The notes: a model not told the origin generated them from the letters alone. A stretch of DNA of 54,375 nt from Erythrobacteraceae bacterium CFH 75059 (GCA_004331795.1 SJSR01000004.1:52501-106875); one strand, 5' to 3'. Numbered from the stretch's first letter, positions 1-10,389 are shown. Numbers and translations: made by a program.

Positions 1-1296
1 GAAGAAGTGAAGCCCGAGGACGTAGCCGGGACGGGCGGTCGAGCGGGCGATCTCGTCGATGTCGAGGTAGCTCGTGTTCGAGGCGAGGATGGCACCGTCC
101 TTCACCACCTGGTCGAGACGACGGAAAACCTCCTTCTTGATCGCCATGTCCTCGAAGACGGCCTCGATGACCAGATCGCAGCCGGCAAGGTCGTCATAGG
201 ACAGGGTGGGGGAGAGCAGGCCCATCGCCTGCTCCACCTGATCCGCCGTCATGCGCCCCTTGCGGGCGGTCGCCTCGTAGTTCTTGCGGATCACCCCCGT
301 GCCGCGGTCGAGAGCCGCCTGTTCCACTTCGAGGATCGTCACCGGAATGCCTGCGGACAGGAAGTTCATGGCGATGCCGCCGCCCATCGTGCCTGCGCCG
401 ATGATGCCCACCTTGTTGACCGGGATCAGCGGCACGTCGCCGGACACGCCCTCGATCTTCGCGGCTGCGCGTTCGGCGAAGAAGTAGTGCCGCATGGCCG
501 CGGACTGCGTCCCCATCATGAGCTTCATGAACAGCTCGCGCTCGCGTTCGACACCCTTGGCGTAGGGCAGCTCGCCGGCCGCGCGCACCGCCTCGATGGC
601 GGCATTGGGCGCGTCGAACCCGTGCAGCTTGCGACCGGCCTGCTTGCGGAAGTCGTCGAAGATCGCCGGATTCCTCACTCCGTCCTCGTTGCGGTTCATC
701 TGCGAGGTGCGCGGCAGAGGCTGCCCCACCTTGCTGCGGACGAACGCCGTCGCCTCTTCCGCGAGGTCGCCCTCGACAACGGCATCGAGCAGGCCAATCT
801 CCTGTGCCTTGCGCGCGGAGATGGGATCGCCGGTGACGACCAGCGGCAGCGCCGCCTGCGCCCCCACGAGACGCGGCAGGCGCTGCGTCCCGGCGGCGCC
901 GGGAATGAGGCCGAGCTTGACTTCCGGCAGGCCCAGCTTGGCGGACGGCACCGCGATCCGGTAGTGGCACGCCAGCGCCACTTCGCATCCGCCGCCCAGT
1001 GCCGTGCCGTGGATCGCCGCCACCACGGGCTTGTCACACGCTTCGATCAGATCGCACACGTCAGGCAGCATTGGGCCGACGGGGGGCTTGCCGAATTCGG
1101 TAATGTCCGCGCCGGCGAAGAAGGTGCGGCCGTCGCAGCGGATCACCACCGCCTTGACGTCATCATCCCCCATCGCCTCGCGGATGCCGCGCTCGAGTCC
1201 CTGGCGGACGGATGCACCCAACGCGTTCACCGGCGGGTTGTCGGACACGATGTGAAGGACGTCGCCGTGGCGCTCGGTGCGGATCGGGTCGGACAT
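1..1296 (-). CDS. 3-hydroxyacyl-CoA dehydrogenase / enoyl-CoA hydratase fusion, C-terminus outside window
   Basis: This is a FadJ/FadB-type bifunctional beta-oxidation enzyme that hydrates enoyl-CoA and oxidises the 3-hydroxyacyl-CoA with NAD. The ATG at 1296 opens with [14 protein letters not shown] crotonase domain fills about residues 1-190, with the oxyanion and acid/base segments [10 protein letters not shown] and GLPEVKLGL followed by [13 protein letters not shown] Rossmann dinucleotide fold starts near residue 300 with [14 protein letters not shown]. Only about 432 residues lie in the window, so the rest of the dehydrogenase domain is cut off by the left edge. The serine hydrolase gene ends 13 nt upstream, so the two are probably co-transcribed with the acyl-CoA dehydrogenases. 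Which of the fadB and fadJ subfamilies it belongs to cannot be settled by eye, so no symbol is given. Confidence 0.9.
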   Translation of the reverse strand, partial: MSDPIRTERHGDVLHIVSDNPPVNALGASVRQGLERGIREAMGDDDVKAVVIRCDGRTFFAGADITEFGKPPVGPMLPDVCDLIEACDKPVVAAIHGTALGGGCEVALACHYRIAVPSAKLGLPEVKLGLIPGAAGTQRLPRLVGAQAALPLVVTGDPISARKAQEIGLLDAVVEGDLAEEATAFVRSKVGQPLPRTSQMNRNEDGVRNPAIFDDFRKQAGRKLHGFDAPNAAIEAVRAAGELPYAKGVERERELFMKLMMGTQSAAMRHYFFAERAAAKIEGVSGDVPLIPVNKVGIIGAGTMGGGIAMNFLSAGIPVTILEVEQAALDRGTGVIRKNYEATARKGRMTADQVEQAMGLLSPTLSYDDLAGCDLVIEAVFEDMAIKKEVFRRLDQVVKDGAILASNTSYLDIDEIARSTARPGYVLGLHFF

Positions 1297-1309
1297 GGGG
1301 TGTGCTCCT

Positions 1310-2545
1310 TCAGGCATAGCTGTTTTCGAGGGCCGCGTAGACCAGCGTTCGGAGCTGGCGGCGGATCGGGGTGGCGGACGAGGGGTAGAGCTGCGTCGCG
1401 AAGACGCAGGTGATCCGCTCGACCGGATCGACGAAGAAGGCGGTGGAGTACGCACCGCCCCAGTAGAACTCACCCCGGCTCGCCGGGATGAGCAGGCGCG
1501 GCGGATCGATGACCGTCGCGAAGCCGAGTCCGAAGCCGACGCCGGCATTCGTGCTTTCCGAGAACAGCGACTGCGACATCTGGGTGAGATCGGCGCTGCC
1601 AGGCAGGTGGTTCGCCACCATCAGGTCGACGGTCTTGGGCGCCAGGATGCGCGCGCCGGCAAGCTCTCCCCTGTTGAGCAGCATCGTGCACAAACGGTGA
1701 TAATCCGCCACCGTGCTCAGGAGCCCGCCGCCGCCGCTGTCAAAGCTGCCCGGCTTGAGCAGCCGGCTTTCGTCGCCGCGGTCGATCAGCCGCGCCGCAC
1801 CGCCGACGCGGTAGGCGTAGCAGTCCGCCAGCCGGTCGGCCTTCTCCGGCGGGACATGAAAGGCGGTGTCGCGCATCCCGAGCGGATCGAAGATGTGCTG
1901 CGCGAAATAGTCTTCGAGCCGCAGGCCGCTCAATCGCTCGACCGCAATGCCGAGCACGTCGGTGGCAACGGAGTAGTTCCACGCCGTCCCCGGCGCGAAC
2001 AGGAGCGGCAGACCGGCCAGCGCCGCGATGTATGCGTCCGAGGTCACTTCGTCGCGGGCGAAGTCGAGCTTCGCGGCACGATAGGCCGCATCGACCGCGT
2101 TGCGCTCCTGAAAGCCGTAGGTGAAGCCGGCCATGTGCGTCAGCAGGTCCACGAAGCGGATCGGCGGTGCCGCGCTGCCTGTCGCGAACGGAACGGCCCC
2201 GCCGCCGCCGGCGAACACCCTCAGATCGGCAAGTTCGGGAAGAACGGTGGCGATCGGATCGTCGAGCGCGACACGCGCCTGCTCGACCAGCTGCATGAAC
2301 GCGACCGAGGTCACCGGCTTCGTCATTGAGGCGATCCGCACGATGGCATCGTCGCGCATCGGCGTGCCGTCGGCGCGCAGGGTGCCGGCGGTGAAGCGAT
2401 GCACCGGCTGTCCGTCGCGCGCGAGCAGAAGCTGGACATGCGGCAGCGTGCCGGGGCGCAGGTAGGCATCGTCCAGGAAGCGGTCGATGCGCGCCAGCCG
2501 GCCGGCATCAAACCCGAGGCGGGCGGCGTCGGCGGACTCCGACAT
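1310..2545 (-). CDS. Serine hydrolase, class C beta-lactamase / esterase family
   Basis: A 411-residue protein of the beta-lactamase-related serine hydrolase family (esterase EstB / penicillin-binding fold). The nucleophile motif SMTK gives Ser73 and Lys76, and WNYSV supplies the second conserved Tyr191. WGGAYS near the C-terminus sits where the family has its third active-site strand. An in-frame ATG exists 66 nt upstream, but it lies inside the preceding gene, so I chose ATG 2545, 11 nt after that gene's stop. No signal peptide is visible, so the protein is probably cytoplasmic. Its place inside an acyl-CoA degradation cluster favours an esterase or lactonase acting on a catabolic intermediate rather than an antibiotic resistance enzyme. 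The substrate is unknown. Confidence 0.85.
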   Translation of the reverse strand: MSESADAARLGFDAGRLARIDRFLDDAYLRPGTLPHVQLLLARDGQPVHRFTAGTLRADGTPMRDDAIVRIASMTKPVTSVAFMQLVEQARVALDDPIATVLPELADLRVFAGGGGAVPFATGSAAPPIRFVDLLTHMAGFTYGFQERNAVDAAYRAAKLDFARDEVTSDAYIAALAGLPLLFAPGTAWNYSVATDVLGIAVERLSGLRLEDYFAQHIFDPLGMRDTAFHVPPEKADRLADCYAYRVGGAARLIDRGDESRLLKPGSFDSGGGGLLSTVADYHRLCTMLLNRGELAGARILAPKTVDLMVANHLPGSADLTQMSQSLFSESTNAGVGFGLGFATVIDPPRLLIPASRGEFYWGGAYSTAFFVDPVERITCVFATQLYPSSATPIRRQLRTLVYAALENSYA

Positions 2546-2556
2546 GGCCGGACCCG

Positions 2557-3627
2557 TCAATAGCCGCCGATCGTGGCGAACCGGTCCCGAAGGAAAGCGG
2601 TGTTGCCCCACGCCGCTTCCAGCACGCGGGCGCGCTTCAGATACAAGCCGACGTCGTATTCGTCGGTCATGCCGATCCCGCCGTGAAGCTGGATGCCTTC
2701 GTTGCTGATCCGGTGCAGCACCCGATTGGCCTCGGCCTTGGCGATCGTCGCCGCCCTGGCGATGCCGAAGCCGCTGTCCAGCGCCTGAAGCCCGCCCTCG
2801 ACGGCGGAGCGCATGGTGGCAAGGTCGCCGTAGAGGTCCGCCATCCGGTGCTGCAGCGCCTGGAAGGTGGCGAGCACCTGGTTGAACTGCACCCGCTGCT
2901 TCAGATAGCCGAGCGTGCTGTCGAACACCGCCTGCGCCGTTCCGAGCATCTCCGCGCTGGTGACGATCCGCGCCCGGTCGAGCACGTCGTCGAGCAGGTT
3001 GTCGCCGCCGCCCCCGAGCCGCTCGGCAGGCGCATCCCGGAACTCGACCTGCGCATGGCTGCGCCGGTCGACGAGCTGACGGGTGGCGAGCTGCACGCCG
3101 GCGCCGCTCTCCACCAGATACAGCCCATCGGTGGCCGCAACGACGAACAGCTGCGCGGCATGGGCTTCGGCGACGAACGCCTTGGTGCCGCTCAGCTTGC
3201 CATCGCTGACGCTGGCGGAAATCCTTGCCGGGTCATGTCGCGGGCCTTCGTCCACGGCGAGGGTGGCAACGGCTTCGCCGCTGGCGAGGCGCGGCAGCCA
3301 GCGTTCCTGCTGCGCCTCGCTTCCGCCGAGCAGGATGGCGCTCGCCGCGATCGTGCTGCTCACCAGGGGACTCGACGTCAGGGTCTTGCCGAGTTCCTCG
3401 ACCACGAGGCCGAGCGACAGCCAGCCGAAATCCGAGCCGCCATGCTGTTCCGGAATGACGATCCCGGTCCAGCCCATCTCTGCCATGGCCCGATAGGCAT
3501 CCGGATCAAACCCGTGTGCATCCTCGCGGTCGCGGAGGGCGCGGAAGGCGGACACGGGCGACTCGTTCGTCACCCATTCGCGCGCCATGTCGCGCAGCAT
3601 CACCTGTTCGTCGTTGAGAACCGCCAT
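2557..3627 (-). CDS. Acyl-CoA dehydrogenase, small-subunit type
   Basis: A 356-residue flavoprotein of the acyl-CoA dehydrogenase family, shorter than the usual 380-400 residues. The N-terminal helical domain starts AVLNDEQVMLRDMAREWV. The FAD-contact helix RVQFNQVLATFQALQHRMADL and the GIQLHGGIGMTDEYDVGLYLKR segment are both present. The middle beta-domain is short and lacks the usual flavin-site motif of the form TEPxAGSD. The C-terminus (ARVLEAAWGNTAF) lacks the YEGTSxIQ motif that carries the catalytic Glu in many homologues. It lies 12 nt downstream of a second, longer acyl-CoA dehydrogenase. This layout matches the two-subunit enzymes PimC/PimD and mycobacterial ChsE4/ChsE5, so I infer a heteromeric dehydrogenase. 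Confidence 0.88.
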   Translation of the reverse strand: MAVLNDEQVMLRDMAREWVTNESPVSAFRALRDREDAHGFDPDAYRAMAEMGWTGIVIPEQHGGSDFGWLSLGLVVEELGKTLTSSPLVSSTIAASAILLGGSEAQQERWLPRLASGEAVATLAVDEGPRHDPARISASVSDGKLSGTKAFVAEAHAAQLFVVAATDGLYLVESGAGVQLATRQLVDRRSHAQVEFRDAPAERLGGGGDNLLDDVLDRARIVTSAEMLGTAQAVFDSTLGYLKQRVQFNQVLATFQALQHRMADLYGDLATMRSAVEGGLQALDSGFGIARAATIAKAEANRVLHRISNEGIQLHGGIGMTDEYDVGLYLKRARVLEAAWGNTAFLRDRFATIGGY

Positions 3628-3639
3628 GTCGCCGCGCCC

Positions 3640-4854
3640 CTACTGATGGTCGAGCATGCCAAGCACGCGCTTGGCGATGATGTTGTTCTGGATCTCGGTG
3701 GATCCACCGTAGATCGTCGTCGCCTTGCCGAACAGCCAGCCGCGGGTGCGTTCCAGCTCGCCCTCCGAGAATCCGTCGCCGTCCCAACCGAGCCCCTGAA
3801 GGCCGACGATTTCGATCAGCAGTTCGGCGCGTTCCTGCCCCAGCTTCGTGCCCAGCTTCTTCAGCACGGAGCTGATCTCCGACACCCCGCCCTGCGCCTT
3901 GCTTTCCTCCATCGCGCGCCGCGCGGTCAGCAGAAAGGCGTTCCACCGGATCTCGAAATCGGCGATGCGGTCGCGCAGCACGGTGTCGGCGAGACGGCCG
4001 GCGGCGTCGATGTCTCCTTCGCGGCGGGCGATGTCCGACAGGTTCGGACCCATCAGCCGCGCCATGCTGCCCCCGCCCGACAGATTGGTGCGCTCGTGCT
4101 GAAGCAGCCGCTTGCCGATCGTCCATCCCTGACCTTCCTCGCCGACCAGGTTCTTCTTGGGCACCCGGACATCGGTGAAAAAGGTTTCGCAGAACGGGCT
4201 GGCGCCGCTGATCATGCGGATGGGGCGGACCTCGACGCCGGGCGCGTCCATGTCGATCAGCAGGAAGCTGATGCCGCGATGCTTGTCGGAGCGGTCCGTG
4301 CGGACCAGCGCGAACATCTTGTCGGCCCACTGCCCGCCGCTCGTCCATGTCTTCTGGCCGTTGACGAGGTAGTGGTCGCCACGGTCCTCCGCGCTCATCT
4401 GGAGATTGGCGAGGTCCGAGCCGGCGTTCGGTTCGCTGTAACCCTGGCACCAGCGGATCTCGCCGCGGCAGATCGGCGGAATGTGCTCGCGCTTCTGCTC
4501 CTCGCTGCCGTATTCAAGGAGGGTGGGGCCGAACATCATCACGCCCATGCCGCCGATCGGATTCCACGCGCCGGCTCTGGCGAATTCCTCCTCGAGAATG
4601 CGGGCTTTCCGGCGGCTCAGCCCCCCGCCGCCATAATCCTTCGGCCAGGTCGGCGTGCCCCAGCCGCGAGCGCCCACGGCCTCGCGCCACCGCCGCTGTG
4701 CGTCCGTCTCATCGCCCGGCCCTTCGATGGCGGACAGGACGTTGCTCTGACCCTTCAGCTCGGGCGGAAAGTGCTCGGCGAGAAACGCGCGCACCTCGGC
4801 GCGGAAGGCGTCCTCTTCGCTCTGCGCAGGCGCCGTGTCCACCTTGGTGGCCAT
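3640..4854 (-). CDS. Acyl-CoA dehydrogenase, large-subunit type
   Basis: A 404-residue acyl-CoA dehydrogenase. The start is ATG 4854 because GAGGAG lies just upstream; the longer in-frame reading adds 24 low-complexity residues. The flavin-site motif reads YSEPNAGSDLANLQ and the beta-domain contains NGQKTWTSGGQWAD. The C-terminus ends with ATTIYGGSTEIQNNIIAKRV, so the Glu of the common YEG motif is Gly here. If active, the base must sit elsewhere, as in isovaleryl-CoA or FadE26-type enzymes. With the adjacent 356-residue partner it probably forms a heterotetramer. The substrate is not evident, but such pairs handle branched or ring-derived acyl-CoAs. It is divergent from the third dehydrogenase, with about 100 nt between their starts. 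Confidence 0.9.
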   Translation of the reverse strand: MATKVDTAPAQSEEDAFRAEVRAFLAEHFPPELKGQSNVLSAIEGPGDETDAQRRWREAVGARGWGTPTWPKDYGGGGLSRRKARILEEEFARAGAWNPIGGMGVMMFGPTLLEYGSEEQKREHIPPICRGEIRWCQGYSEPNAGSDLANLQMSAEDRGDHYLVNGQKTWTSGGQWADKMFALVRTDRSDKHRGISFLLIDMDAPGVEVRPIRMISGASPFCETFFTDVRVPKKNLVGEEGQGWTIGKRLLQHERTNLSGGGSMARLMGPNLSDIARREGDIDAAGRLADTVLRDRIADFEIRWNAFLLTARRAMEESKAQGGVSEISSVLKKLGTKLGQERAELLIEIVGLQGLGWDGDGFSEGELERTRGWLFGKATTIYGGSTEIQNNIIAKRVLGMLDHQ

Positions 4855-4956
4855 GTCAGGTTCTCCTCGCTGGCGCGGAGCGCGTGCTTGCGCCTCCGGT
4901 CCCTGGCTGCAATCATAAGTCGTCAATCGAAACGGACAAGGGCGGGAGCGGCACGG

Positions 4957-6108
4957 GTGGACCAGGAAACTTTCACGATCTTGCTCGACACCGTCCGCCG
5001 CTTCGTGGACGAGCGGCTCATCCCCGCCGAAGACGAGGTGGAGGAGACCGACGCGGTGCCCGAGGCGATCGTCGCCGAGATGCGCGCGCTCGGCCTGTTC
5101 GGCCTGTCGATCCCGGAGGAGTACGGCGGTCTCGGCCTGTCCATGAGCGAGGAAGTGCAGGTCGTGTTCGAACTCGGCCGCGCCGCGGCGGCGTTCCGCT
5201 CCACCATCGGCACGACCGTCGGCATCGGCAGCCAGGGCATCGTCATCGACGGGACGCCCGAGCAGAAACGCGCATGGCTGCCGAAATTGGCCGCGGGCAT
5301 GGTGTCGTCCTTTGCCCTCACGGAACCTGACGCCGGCTCCGACGCCGCCTCGCTGACCACGACCGCAACGCGCGACGGCGAGGAGTACGTCCTGAACGGC
5401 ACCAAGCGCTACATCACCAATGCGCGCCGGGCCGGAATGCTGACGGTTATGGCCCGGTCCGAGCGGGACGTGAAGGGCGCCGCCGGCGTGTCCGCGTTCA
5501 TCGTTCCGGCCGATGCTCCGGGGCTCTCATTCGGACCCCCCGACCGGAAGATGGGCCAGCGCGGCACCGTCACGTCCGATGTCGTGTTCGACGACGTGCG
5601 GGTGCCGGCGGCGAATCTCATCGGCGGCGTGCCCGGACGCGGTCTCAAGACTGCGTTCAAGGTGCTTGACCGCGGCCGGATCCACCTGTCCGCTGCGGCC
5701 AGCGGCACGGCGCACCGGCTGGTGGCGGAAAGCGTCGCCTATGCCGCCGCGCGCAAGCAGTTCGGGCAGCCGGTTGCCGCCTTCCAGCTGGTGCAGGGGC
5801 TCATCGCCGACAGCCATACCGATGCGCTCGCCGCCTGGTGCATGACGCGCGACGTGGCGCGCCGCTACGACGCCGGCGAGCCCGTCAGCCGCGATGTCGC
5901 CGCCACCAAGTATTTCGCCTCCGAGGCGCTCGGCCGCGTGGCCGACCGCGCGGTCCAGGTACATGGCGGCGCCGGCTACATGGCCGAGTATAAGGTGGAA
6001 CGGTTCTACCGCGACGTGCGGCTGATGCGGATCTACGAGGGGACGAGCCAAATTCAGCAGACCATCATCGCGAGGCATCTGCTGCGCGACGCCGGTCTGG
6101 CGATCTGA
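4957..6108 (+). CDS. Acyl-CoA dehydrogenase, homotetrameric type
   Basis: A 383-residue acyl-CoA dehydrogenase that begins at GTG 4957, preceded by GGGAG at good spacing. An upstream reading frame stays open for over 2 kb, but this is antisense noise from the GC-rich neighbours. All family marks are present: [14 protein letters not shown] for flavin binding, [41 protein letters not shown], and [19 protein letters not shown] with the catalytic Glu in YEGTSQ. It is therefore the canonical single-subunit enzyme, unlike the divergent pair beside it. Its stop overlaps the thiolase start by one base (TGATG), so the two are translationally coupled and act on successive steps of acyl-CoA breakdown. 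Confidence 0.93.
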   Translation: MDQETFTILLDTVRRFVDERLIPAEDEVEETDAVPEAIVAEMRALGLFGLSIPEEYGGLGLSMSEEVQVVFELGRAAAAFRSTIGTTVGIGSQGIVIDGTPEQKRAWLPKLAAGMVSSFALTEPDAGSDAASLTTTATRDGEEYVLNGTKRYITNARRAGMLTVMARSERDVKGAAGVSAFIVPADAPGLSFGPPDRKMGQRGTVTSDVVFDDVRVPAANLIGGVPGRGLKTAFKVLDRGRIHLSAAASGTAHRLVAESVAYAAARKQFGQPVAAFQLVQGLIADSHTDALAAWCMTRDVARRYDAGEPVSRDVAATKYFASEALGRVADRAVQVHGGAGYMAEYKVERFYRDVRLMRIYEGTSQIQQTIIARHLLRDAGLAI

Positions 6109-7322
6109 TGGAGGCGCTCCGCGATGTCGTGATCTGCGCACCGCTGCGCACGCCCGTGGGACGCTTTGGCGGCGCGCTCAGGCCGGTGCCGGCGCAGACG
6201 CTCGGCGCGCACGTCGTGCGGGCGATCATGGAGCGGACGGCCCTTCCTCCTGACGCAGTGGGGGACGTGATCTTCGCGCAGTGCTACCCGTCGATGGAAG
6301 CCCCGGCGCTGGGGCGGGTGGTGGCGCTCGACGCCGGTCTGCCGGACTCGGTGCCCGGCATGCAGGTCGACCGGCGGTGCGGGTCAGGTCTTCAGGCGGT
6401 GATCCTGGCGGCGATGACCGTGGCGACCGGCGGGGCGGAGCTTGTCATCGCCGGCGGCGCTGAGTCGATGAGCAACGCCCCGCATTTCAGTCACGCCATC
6501 CGCTGGGGTGTGAACGGGCACTTCACCATGGAGGACTCGCTTCACCGCGGAAGGGTGACGGCAGGAGGCAAACGGTTTCCGATTTCCGGCGGCATGATCG
6601 AGACGGCCGAGAACCTTCGTGAACGCTATGCCATTGGCCGCGAGGCGCAGGATGCGCTGGCGCTGGAGTCGCACCGGCGCGCGGTGGCGGCGCAGGAGGC
6701 CGGGCGGTTCGACGACGAAATCGTGCCAATCACCGTCACCGGGCGCAAGGAGACGGTGGTGATGGCGCGCGACGAGCATCCCCGGGCGGGGCTGACGGAC
6801 GGCGACCTGGCGCGGCTTCGCCCGCTGATGGCGGAGCGCGAGGGTGCGACGGTCACGGCCGGCAATGCAAGCGGGCAGAATGACGGCGCCGCCGCCGCCA
6901 TCGTCTGCACCCGTTCCGCGGCCGACCGGCACGGGCTGGAGCCGCTGGCGCGCGTGCGGGGCTGGGCAGTCACCGGGGTTGCTCCGGCGCTAATGGGACT
7001 CGGCCCGGTGGCAGCGGGGCGGGCGGCGCTCGAGCGTGCCGGCCTCGGGTTTGACTCGATCGATCTCATCGAGCTGAATGAGGCGTTCGCGGTGCAGGTG
7101 CTTGCGGTGCTGCGCGAATGGGGGCTGGGCGAGGACGACCAGGCGCGCCTGAATGTCAACGGATCGGGCATCTCGCTTGGCCATCCGCTCGCCGCCACAG
7201 GCGCGCGGATCCTCGCGACGCTCCTGCACGAGCTGAAGCGGCGCGACGCGCGCTACGGGCTGGAGACCCTGTGCATTGGCGGCGGGCAGGGCATCGCGGC
7301 CGTGTTCGAGCGGGTGTCCTGA
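6108..7322 (+). CDS. Thiolase family acetyl-CoA C-acyltransferase
   Basis: A 404-residue thiolase, the normal family length. It performs the thiolytic cleavage that ends a beta-oxidation round, or the reverse condensation. The nucleophilic Cys91 lies in [10 protein letters not shown], His359 lies in [12 protein letters not shown], and Cys389 lies in [10 protein letters not shown]. The NEAF segment ([13 protein letters not shown]) is intact. The ATG overlaps the stop of the preceding acyl-CoA dehydrogenase by one base, so both are read from one transcript. A GC-rich inverted repeat follows the stop and is shared with the convergent chemoreceptor gene. Whether it favours degradation (FadA-like) or acetoacetyl-CoA formation (PhaA-like) cannot be told from motifs. 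The setting favours degradation. Confidence 0.93.
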   Translation: MEALRDVVICAPLRTPVGRFGGALRPVPAQTLGAHVVRAIMERTALPPDAVGDVIFAQCYPSMEAPALGRVVALDAGLPDSVPGMQVDRRCGSGLQAVILAAMTVATGGAELVIAGGAESMSNAPHFSHAIRWGVNGHFTMEDSLHRGRVTAGGKRFPISGGMIETAENLRERYAIGREAQDALALESHRRAVAAQEAGRFDDEIVPITVTGRKETVVMARDEHPRAGLTDGDLARLRPLMAEREGATVTAGNASGQNDGAAAAIVCTRSAADRHGLEPLARVRGWAVTGVAPALMGLGPVAAGRAALERAGLGFDSIDLIELNEAFAVQVLAVLREWGLGEDDQARLNVNGSGISLGHPLAATGARILATLLHELKRRDARYGLETLCIGGGQGIAAVFERVS

Positions 7323-7326
7323 CCAG

Positions 7327-7354
7327 CCGGCGCGCGGCTCAGGAAGCGCGCCGG
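7327..7354. terminator. GC-rich inverted repeat at a convergent gene junction
   Basis: CCGGCGCGC (7327-7335) and GCGCGCCGG (7346-7354) form a perfect 9-bp stem with a 10-base loop. It sits between the thiolase stop and the end of the chemoreceptor gene and overlaps the last codons of the latter. No T-tract follows on either strand, so termination is inferred from position and stem strength only. Confidence 0.4.
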
Positions 7355-8766
7355 GCGCGGAACTGACGCGTCAGCTCCTCGGCCCGCCGGCGCAGGGCAG
7401 TGGACTGCCGCTCCAGCTCGTCCGCCGACTGGAGCACCTGTGTTGCGGCAATGCCCGTGTTGTGGGTGGCGTCGCGCACCTCGCCGATGCTCTGCGAAAC
7501 CTCGTCGGTCGCGCGGGCCGCGAGGTCAAGGCTGCGGGCAAGATCCTGCCCCGCGACCGATTGCTGATCGACGGCCGAGGCGATGGAGACGGCCGTTGTC
7601 TCCAGCTCCTTAACCTGGTCCCCGATGGACTTGAGCGCCTTGACGCTCTGGCCGGTCGATTCCTGCATGGTGGCGATCTGATCGGCGACCCGCTGTGTGG
7701 CGCGGCTCGTCTGGGCGGCCAGATCCTTGACCTCCGCCGCGACCACCGCGAACCCGCGGCCAGCCTCGCCGCCGCGCGCCGCTTCGATCGACGCGTTGAG
7801 GGCAAGCAGATTCGTGCGCTGCGCGATGGCGTGGATCAGGCCGACGATCTGGCCGATTTCCTCTGCGGCCTCCGACAGGCGGCCGATCTTGCCGTCGGCG
7901 TCTGCGGCCGCCTCGCGCGCCTTGCGGGCCAGCTCGGCGCTGCTGCTGGCCTGCCGGCTGATCTCGCCGATCGACATGGCGAATTCGTCGCTCGCGGCTG
8001 CGGCCGCCGTGGTGCCGCTGGCGGCGTCGGCTACGGCCCGCGTGACGGTTTCGGTCTGCTCGCGCGAGCGTTCGGTTCCCGCTGCGAGGACCGCGGCCGT
8101 CGAGTGCAGCTGGCTGGCGGCGCTGGCCACGCTGGCGACAATGTCGCCAAGCGAGCGTTCGAAGGCGCTCACGATCCGCATCCGTTCATGGTCGAGGGCC
8201 TCCGCCGTCGATTGGCGCTCGGCTTCGAGATGCCGGACAATGGCGGCCTTCTCGCGCAGCGCGTCGAAGGCGCGGGCGATCTGACCGTATTCGTCCTGCC
8301 GTTCCGTGTGGGGGATCGGCGCTTCGACATTGCCGTCGAGAAGGTCGTATGCGCCGCCGATCACGTCCGTGACGGTGGTCACGATGTCGCGGCACAGCAC
8401 CGCCACGATCAGCCATGCGCAGGCGGCGCCCGCGAGGAGCATTCCCCAGGCCGTCATCCTCAGCCGTGTGGCCGCCGCCGCGTCCAGTCCTGCCAGATCC
8501 CCCGCCGCGGACAGGAGCACGCCGGCCGTCACTGCCGCCGCGGCGAGCGGGATGGCGCCCAGCAGCCACAGCTTGACGGAAGTCCGGCAGCGGCTGAACG
8601 CCCGGGCCGCGGCCCGGACGAGGGCGCTGTTGCTGCCGGTGACATGGTAGGCATGCTGGATTTCTTCGGGGCGCTGCCATGTCGAGCGAGGGACCGGCGG
8701 CTCGGTCACGCCAGCCGGCAAGACGGGTGCACCGACCGGAGTCATGTCCATCGCCTGCATCGTCAT
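7339..8766 (-). CDS. Methyl-accepting chemotaxis protein with minimal periplasmic loop
   Basis: A 475-residue chemoreceptor. The start is ATG 8766, with GAAGGAAGG seven bases upstream. A cytoplasmic N-terminal stretch of about 64 residues precedes two membrane segments (about 65-86 and 104-125). Only about 17 residues separate them, so there is no periplasmic ligand-binding domain. A HAMP-like region follows, then a long coiled coil whose tip reads [24 protein letters not shown], the contact surface for CheA and CheW (shown in part: the key elements are the two Glu and the GRGF). There is no C-terminal CheR-docking pentapeptide. It is the last gene of the chemotaxis locus, 14 nt after the GGDEF-EAL gene. 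It probably senses a cytoplasmic or membrane signal. Confidence 0.92.
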   Translation of the reverse strand: MTMQAMDMTPVGAPVLPAGVTEPPVPRSTWQRPEEIQHAYHVTGSNSALVRAAARAFSRCRTSVKLWLLGAIPLAAAAVTAGVLLSAAGDLAGLDAAAATRLRMTAWGMLLAGAACAWLIVAVLCRDIVTTVTDVIGGAYDLLDGNVEAPIPHTERQDEYGQIARAFDALREKAAIVRHLEAERQSTAEALDHERMRIVSAFERSLGDIVASVASAASQLHSTAAVLAAGTERSREQTETVTRAVADAASGTTAAAAASDEFAMSIGEISRQASSSAELARKAREAAADADGKIGRLSEAAEEIGQIVGLIHAIAQRTNLLALNASIEAARGGEAGRGFAVVAAEVKDLAAQTSRATQRVADQIATMQESTGQSVKALKSIGDQVKELETTAVSIASAVDQQSVAGQDLARSLDLAARATDEVSQSIGEVRDATHNTGIAATQVLQSADELERQSTALRRRAEELTRQFRARRAS

Positions 8767-8780
8767 CGTCTGCCCTTCCT

Positions 8781-10289
8781 TCAGTGCACGCCGGCAATGG
8801 CGGCGTGAGGGGCGGGGACCGCCCTCAGGGTTTCGATCTGTGCGGCCGGCATCGCCCGGAAGTAGAGCCAGCCCTGAATCTGGTCGCAACCGGCGGCGCG
8901 CACCAGAGCGGCCTGGGCTTCGGTTTCCACTCCCTCTGCCGTCACGTCCATGTTCATGGCGCGCGCGACCGTGATGCTCGACAGCATCATCGCCCGGCTC
9001 GCCGCATCCTCTTCCGCCTCAACCACGAGGGACCGGTCGATCTTCAGCTTCTGGAAGCGGAACTTGCGCAGAAAACCGATGGAGGCGTAGCCGGTCCCGA
9101 AATCGTCCAGCGCCACGTTGACGCCGAAGCCGCGGATGACGTCCAGCGTGCGCTCGGCCGTGACCGGGTCGAGGACGAGGCTCGTTTCGGTGATTTCCAG
9201 CTCCAGCCGTTCGGGCGGGAATCCGGTTTCCTCAAGAATCTGTCCGAGATTGATGGGGAACTCGGTGTTCCGCAGCTGCGCCGCGGAAATGTTGATCGAC
9301 AGGGTGATGCCTTCCCACGGCAGCGCGTCGCTGCAGGCGCGGCGCAGCACCCACAGGCCGATGTCGTTGATCAGCCCGGACTCCTCGGCCACCGGGATGA
9401 ACACGGACGGGCTGACCGATTCGCCATCCGGCCTGGTCCAGCGCAGCAGCGCTTCGACGGCGACGATCGACTGATCGCGCGCATCCACGAGCGGCTGGTA
9501 ATGGATGGCGAGCTGGTCGCTCGCGAGCGCCTGGCGCAGCTGCTGGTCGAGCGCGCGGGTGGATTCGCGGCTGATGTCGAAATGCGGCGAGAACCAGGTG
9601 CAGCGCATGCGGCCCGAGCGCTTGGAGGCGTACATGGCGATGTCCGCCTGCCGCAGGAGTTCGCTCGAGGACAGGTCCTGTTCCGGGCGTGCTCTGGTCA
9701 GGCCGATGCTCGCGCCGATGACGATGCGCCGGTCGCCGATGACGATCGGCATGGTCAGACGCTCGATGAAGCCGCGGCACATGCCTTCGGCGATCGTGCC
9801 CGCCAGCGGCCCGGACAGCAGCAGCGCGAATTCGTCGCCGCCCAGCCGGTAGCAGCGCGCCTCCTCCTTGGCGACCGCGCGCAGCATGCCGGCGCATTCG
9901 CGGATGATCGCATCGCCGACGAAGTGGCTGTAATGATCGTTGACGTCCTTGAAGCCGTCGAGATCGATGAGCGCGAGGGCCACCTCCTGGTCGCGCACCT
10001 CGAGCCGCTTGATGTCCTCGTGCAGGGCGCGGCGGTTGGGCAGATCGGTCAGGCTGTCGGTGGTGCTCAGCTTCTGGAGGTGGCGGGCGCCCGAATAGAT
10101 GGACCAGCCGCACGCCAGGCATCCGGCGACGATGGCCGCAGCGCCAAGCGTCATGGCCCGGCTCCAGGCAAGCGGCGCGGTGAGCGACAGCGATGCGACG
10201 AGGGCCGTCGCCACCAGCAGGGTGAGCGCCGTCAGCGGCACCAGAAGGGTCAGGACCGGGCTGGACCGGCGGTCCGACGTCGTTTGCAC
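8781..10289 (-). CDS. Bifunctional GGDEF-EAL cyclic-di-GMP protein, membrane anchored
   Basis: A 502-residue protein that starts at GTG 10289, preceded by a purine-rich GAGGAAAGG. Two membrane segments (about residues 12-34 and 46-64) anchor it with almost no periplasmic part. The diguanylate cyclase domain has an intact GGDEF at 150-154 but no RxxD inhibitory site just before it. The phosphodiesterase domain has EAL at 279-281 plus the metal and catalytic segments [22 protein letters not shown] and AEGVETEAQ. Both activities therefore look possible. It lies between cheR and the chemoreceptor and shares a transcript with the latter. This suggests coupling of c-di-GMP level to chemotactic signalling. 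A CtrA-like box lies upstream. Confidence 0.92.
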   Translation of the reverse strand: MQTTSDRRSSPVLTLLVPLTALTLLVATALVASLSLTAPLAWSRAMTLGAAAIVAGCLACGWSIYSGARHLQKLSTTDSLTDLPNRRALHEDIKRLEVRDQEVALALIDLDGFKDVNDHYSHFVGDAIIRECAGMLRAVAKEEARCYRLGGDEFALLLSGPLAGTIAEGMCRGFIERLTMPIVIGDRRIVIGASIGLTRARPEQDLSSSELLRQADIAMYASKRSGRMRCTWFSPHFDISRESTRALDQQLRQALASDQLAIHYQPLVDARDQSIVAVEALLRWTRPDGESVSPSVFIPVAEESGLINDIGLWVLRRACSDALPWEGITLSINISAAQLRNTEFPINLGQILEETGFPPERLELEITETSLVLDPVTAERTLDVIRGFGVNVALDDFGTGYASIGFLRKFRFQKLKIDRSLVVEAEEDAASRAMMLSSITVARAMNMDVTAEGVETEAQAALVRAAGCDQIQGWLYFRAMPAAQIETLRAVPAPHAAIAGVH

Positions 10290-10389
10290 CTGCCCCCCCT
10301 TTCCTCGCGGGTTACCCGTTACCGCGCACTCGCGCGGCTCCGGCGAAACCGCCCGGCCGCGCCGCACGGATGGCGCCGAGTGCCCGCAA

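Noticed and set aside
1310-2545. Reading the serine hydrolase as an antibiotic-resistance beta-lactamase
   Set aside because: It lacks a signal peptide and sits in an acyl-CoA catabolic unit. The SxxK fold is shared with esterases, so resistance is not supported.
2683-4956. Open frame of over 750 codons on the plus strand ahead of the acyl-CoA dehydrogenase at 4957
   Set aside because: It is antisense to two clear acyl-CoA dehydrogenase genes and contains Arg/His/Ala-rich sequence with no domain. GC-rich codon bias leaves such frames open.
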